64,000 nucleotides of DNA, taken from positions 1 through 64,000 of the forward strand of contig NZ_BOPF01000029.1 in NCBI RefSeq assembly GCF_016863615.1, in the 5' to 3' direction. The notes under the pieces were generated by a model. It had not been told where the DNA came from. It saw nothing but the letters and a program-made list of their open reading frames with translations, and ran no database searches. Shown here one piece after another: positions 61,813-64,000 of this stretch (position 1 is its first letter; every line of letters begins with the position of its first letter). Source of the DNA: Virgisporangium aliadipatigenens. Lineage in GTDB: Bacteria > Actinomycetota > Actinomycetes > Mycobacteriales > Micromonosporaceae. Both the position numbers and the translations under genes were made by a program.

Positions 61813-62964
61813 TCAGGTGCAGGTCACGCCGAGGCAGCCGAGCGGATCTCCGGCAGAGGTGTTTGCGCCGCCGTCGACGACGGTTCCCGGATCGGCGAAG
61901 ATCGCGTACCCCGCGTTGTCGCGGGACCGGTTCCGGGCGATGAGTGCGCCGTCGCCCGGCGGAAGAGAGACGTGCAGTCCCGCGGAGACGTTGCGGCCCA
62001 ACCGGTCTGTGCGCCCGTCCGGTCGGAAGCCGTTGCTGACGAAACGATTCCCGGACACGGTCACATGAGTCTGATCGCCGACAGCCGCGGCCTGCAGGAG
62101 TACGCCGGCCGCCCCGTTGCGAGCGAACCTGTTGTCGCCGACGAACGATCCCTGCGACTCGGCGAGGGTGCCGGCCGGCTGGATCAGCAGGCCGACCGAG
62201 TTCGAGGTGAACAGGTTTCCGGTTACCCGGGTGTTCGTGGTGATGTCGATCAGCGATACGCCGGTGTCGGTGCCGCTGAATGTGTTGCCCCGCACCTGTG
62301 CGTTCACCGAACCGTTGGACAGGGTGACCGGCGACCGTGTGAAAGAGCTGTCGGTCAGCGTCAGGTTGTTGGTCTCCCTGACGGACAACGGTGCGTTTCT
62401 GAAAACGTCGCGAACCAGGCCCGGCCGGAATGTGCTGTTGAGAAGGCGAACCGGACCTTCGGCAATCTGCGAGTCGGAGACGGTGAGGTCACGGCTGGCC
62501 CGCACCTGCGCGTTCTCCGTGTTTGAGAGTAGTGCGCCGTGGTCGAACCGGACCCCGATGGTGCTCTGCAGGCGCAGTCCGACAGCGTTTCCACGGAGGC
62601 GAATGTTGGAGAGAGTGGTGCTCTCCGCCGACTCCAGATAGACCCCCGAATCGAAACCGGCGACGGTCCCGTTGCGGACCACGATGTTGCCGCCCGGCAC
62701 GCTCTGGGTGATTCCCGTACCACCCGCTTTTCCGATGATGGTGTGACCGCCCAGGTCCACGGTGATCGAACCGGCGCCGAGGACGAGACCATCACCGGTG
62801 CAAGTGAGGTTTCGGGTGAGGGTGACATCGGCGGTGAGAACAGAACCGCAGCTGATGGAGGCGGCCGCGGCCGGCAACACGGTGATCATTTGTAAGGCAA
62901 GTGTGGCGGCGGCGACGGCACACAAGTGTCGGCCGCGAGAAAACGATACGGGTCGTAAACTCAT
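61813..62964 (-). CDS. Secreted right-handed beta-helix protein, paralogue of the 54660-57308 C-terminus
   Basis: The protein has 383 residues. A signal peptide (to about LPAAAAS) is followed directly by a parallel beta-helix with repeated turns (TLSNIRLRGNAVGL, TRVTGNLFTSNSVGL). Its first coil (SCGSVLTADVTLTRNLTCTGDGL) and its end (GDPLGCLGVTCT) match the beta-helix part of the membrane-anchored protein at 54660-57308. The ATG at 62964 follows GAGGAG; a GTG two codons earlier is possible. It is free of other domains and likely extracellular. It may be the soluble partner or competitor of the anchored version. Confidence 0.8.
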   Translation of the reverse strand: MSLRPVSFSRGRHLCAVAAATLALQMITVLPAAAASISCGSVLTADVTLTRNLTCTGDGLVLGAGSITVDLGGHTIIGKAGGTGITQSVPGGNIVVRNGTVAGFDSGVYLESAESTTLSNIRLRGNAVGLRLQSTIGVRFDHGALLSNTENAQVRASRDLTVSDSQIAEGPVRLLNSTFRPGLVRDVFRNAPLSVRETNNLTLTDSSFTRSPVTLSNGSVNAQVRGNTFSGTDTGVSLIDITTNTRVTGNLFTSNSVGLLIQPAGTLAESQGSFVGDNRFARNGAAGVLLQAAAVGDQTHVTVSGNRFVSNGFRPDGRTDRLGRNVSAGLHVSLPPGDGALIARNRSRDNAGYAIFADPGTVVDGGANTSAGDPLGCLGVTCT

Positions 62965-63116
62965 GTCCACTCCTCACGCAGGGCTGACGGCCACGAAATT
63001 AGCGGCCCCGGATGATCGGCCGGTCGCATTGTCGGCACCGAGACACGGACCTCTCGAGGTTGTGCCGAATTGCGCAGGTCGTTCGGACGGAGCCGCTGCT
63101 TTCGTCTCCGGACGGC

Positions 63117-63950
63117 CTACGGCCGCCAGGAATCCGCCGCGTCGCGTGCGAAGTCGGCGAAGTCCGTCGCCGTGCGGCCGAGCGCCCGTTCCACCCCGTC
63201 GGCGACGGCCGCCTCCCGGCCGGTGCGGATCGGCGTGAGCCCGGCCGCCCAGAGCGAGGCATCCGCGCGCGGCCAGCCCTGCGCCGCCAGTTCCTCGACG
63301 AACCGCTCCGGCGGCACGGCCACGTAGCGGGCGATGCGGCCGGAGACCCGTTCGATCTCGGCGAGCGCGTCGGCGACGGTGAGCGCCCGCGGGCCGGACA
63401 GTTCGTAGATCTCGCCGGCGTGCCCGTCCCCGGTGAGCGCCGCCACGGCCACGTCGGCGATGTCGCCGGTGTCGACCCAGGCCGCCGCGCCGTCGCCGGC
63501 GGCCAGGCGCAGTTCGCCGCGCAGGACCGGGTCGCGGAAGAACCCCTCGCTGAAGTTCTGCGCGAACCATCCCGGGCGCAGGATCGTCCAGCGCAGACCG
63601 GTCGCGCGGAGGGCACGTTCGTTCGGCGCGTGGCTGCCCGCGCCGTCGTAGCCGTCGCCGTAGTAGCCGGGCACGTCGCTGCCCCGGGCCGACAGCAGCA
63701 CCAGCCGTTCGACGCCGCTCCGCTCGGCCGTCGCGAGGAACGCGGGCACCGTCGTCGCGTCGTCCGGCGGCGCCACGTACACACCGGCGATGCCGTCCAG
63801 CACCGGTGCCCAGGTGGCTTCGTCGGCCCAGTCGAAACGCCGTTCCCCCGAACGGGAGGCCGACCGGACCGGGACGCCGAGGGCCCGCAGCCGCGCCACC
63901 ACGGCCCGGCCGGTCTTGCCGGTACCACCGACGACGAGGAACGGTGTCAT
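63117..63950 (-). CDS. NmrA-like NAD(P)-binding atypical short-chain dehydrogenase
   Basis: This 277-residue Rossmann-fold protein has N-terminal VVGGTGKTGRAVVARL (GxxGxxG) and later motifs of the NmrA/SDR_a5 group (LRPGWFAQNF; GEIYELSGPRALT). There is no YxxxK catalytic pair. These proteins are NAD(P)H-dependent reductases or redox sensors. Its ATG overlaps the stop of the next upstream gene by 4 bases, so it is the second gene of an operon that continues past the window end. Confidence 0.88.
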   Translation of the reverse strand: MTPFLVVGGTGKTGRAVVARLRALGVPVRSASRSGERRFDWADEATWAPVLDGIAGVYVAPPDDATTVPAFLATAERSGVERLVLLSARGSDVPGYYGDGYDGAGSHAPNERALRATGLRWTILRPGWFAQNFSEGFFRDPVLRGELRLAAGDGAAAWVDTGDIADVAVAALTGDGHAGEIYELSGPRALTVADALAEIERVSGRIARYVAVPPERFVEELAAQGWPRADASLWAAGLTPIRTGREAAVADGVERALGRTATDFADFARDAADSWRP

Positions 63951-64000
63951 GCCCGCTGCCCGGCGTCGAGACGGACGAGCATCTTGCCGGTGGCGGCGCC
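63947..64000 (-). CDS. 3' end of a zinc-type alcohol dehydrogenase / quinone oxidoreductase (partial)
   Basis: The final 54 bases encode AATGKMLVRLDAGQRA and a stop overlapping the next ATG. This matches the last beta-strand of medium-chain NADP-dependent oxidoreductases (the usual GKxVLRV-type ending). The gene continues beyond the window, so the assignment rests on 17 residues and the common pairing with NmrA-like genes. Confidence 0.5.
   Translation of the reverse strand, partial: GAATGKMLVRLDAGQRA

Overview
The window is about 70% G+C, with actinobacterial codon use, frequent GTG starts and many 4-base ATGA/GTGA gene overlaps. The gene families (GAF-LuxR regulators, a CbpA/CbpM-type DnaK island, SodC-like lipoprotein, MoxR-DUF58-TgpA operon) suggest a filamentous actinomycete, most likely Micromonosporaceae. 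The family assignment is inference. I saw no rRNA, tRNA, CRISPR array, insertion sequence or phage gene. Coordinates and starts were read by eye from frames, ribosome-binding sites and overlaps.

Layout. 1-5.2 kb: a remnant resembling the C-terminus of a Tc-toxin A subunit, a secreted multidomain metallopeptidase of the basic-secretory-protein type, and an ECF sigma factor translationally coupled to a membrane protein. 5.3-8.5 kb: a guanidine-I (ykkC) riboswitch in front of a sodium/solute symporter and a ureohydrolase with guanidine-hydrolase-like features, then a TetR remnant. 8.5-22.8 kb: a stress island with a DUF2267/PCD-like fusion, a GH13 trehalose-synthase-like enzyme, two tandem GAF-LuxR regulators, and an overlapping operon dnaK-grpE-cbpA-cbpM-clpB-thioredoxin-(cNMP/Grx/TrxR fusion)-DUF308.

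22.8-31.6 kb: a lipoprotein, a broken alpha/beta-hydrolase gene, then a predicted C-glycoside catabolic locus. It holds an ABC sugar importer, a TIM-barrel plus DUF6379 pair resembling C-deglycosidase alpha and beta subunits, a divergent ROK repressor, and a pyranose-oxidase-like GMC enzyme with an apparently leaderless promoter. 31.6-41 kb: a DinB protein, a membrane diguanylate cyclase, a two-component system upstream of an AfuABC/FbpABC-type ABC importer, and a fructosamine-kinase-like protein. 41-46.8 kb: small hypothetical, secreted beta-propeller and Ig-like proteins, and a SodC-like lipoprotein.

46.9-61.7 kb: eight co-oriented, mostly overlapping genes on the minus strand form what looks like one 14.8-kb transcription unit. 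In transcription order they are a MoxR ATPase, DUF58, a TgpA-like protein whose catalytic Cys is Ala, a membrane-anchored propeller/PKD/beta-helix protein, an alpha/beta hydrolase, a caspase-like protease, an unrecognised protein and a Lon-like protease fused to a membrane segment and WD40 repeats. A secreted beta-helix paralogue lies just upstream. This is my best candidate for an undescribed system: a membrane-spanning apparatus with two different protease effectors. The window closes with an NmrA-like oxidoreductase and the 3' end of a zinc-type dehydrogenase.
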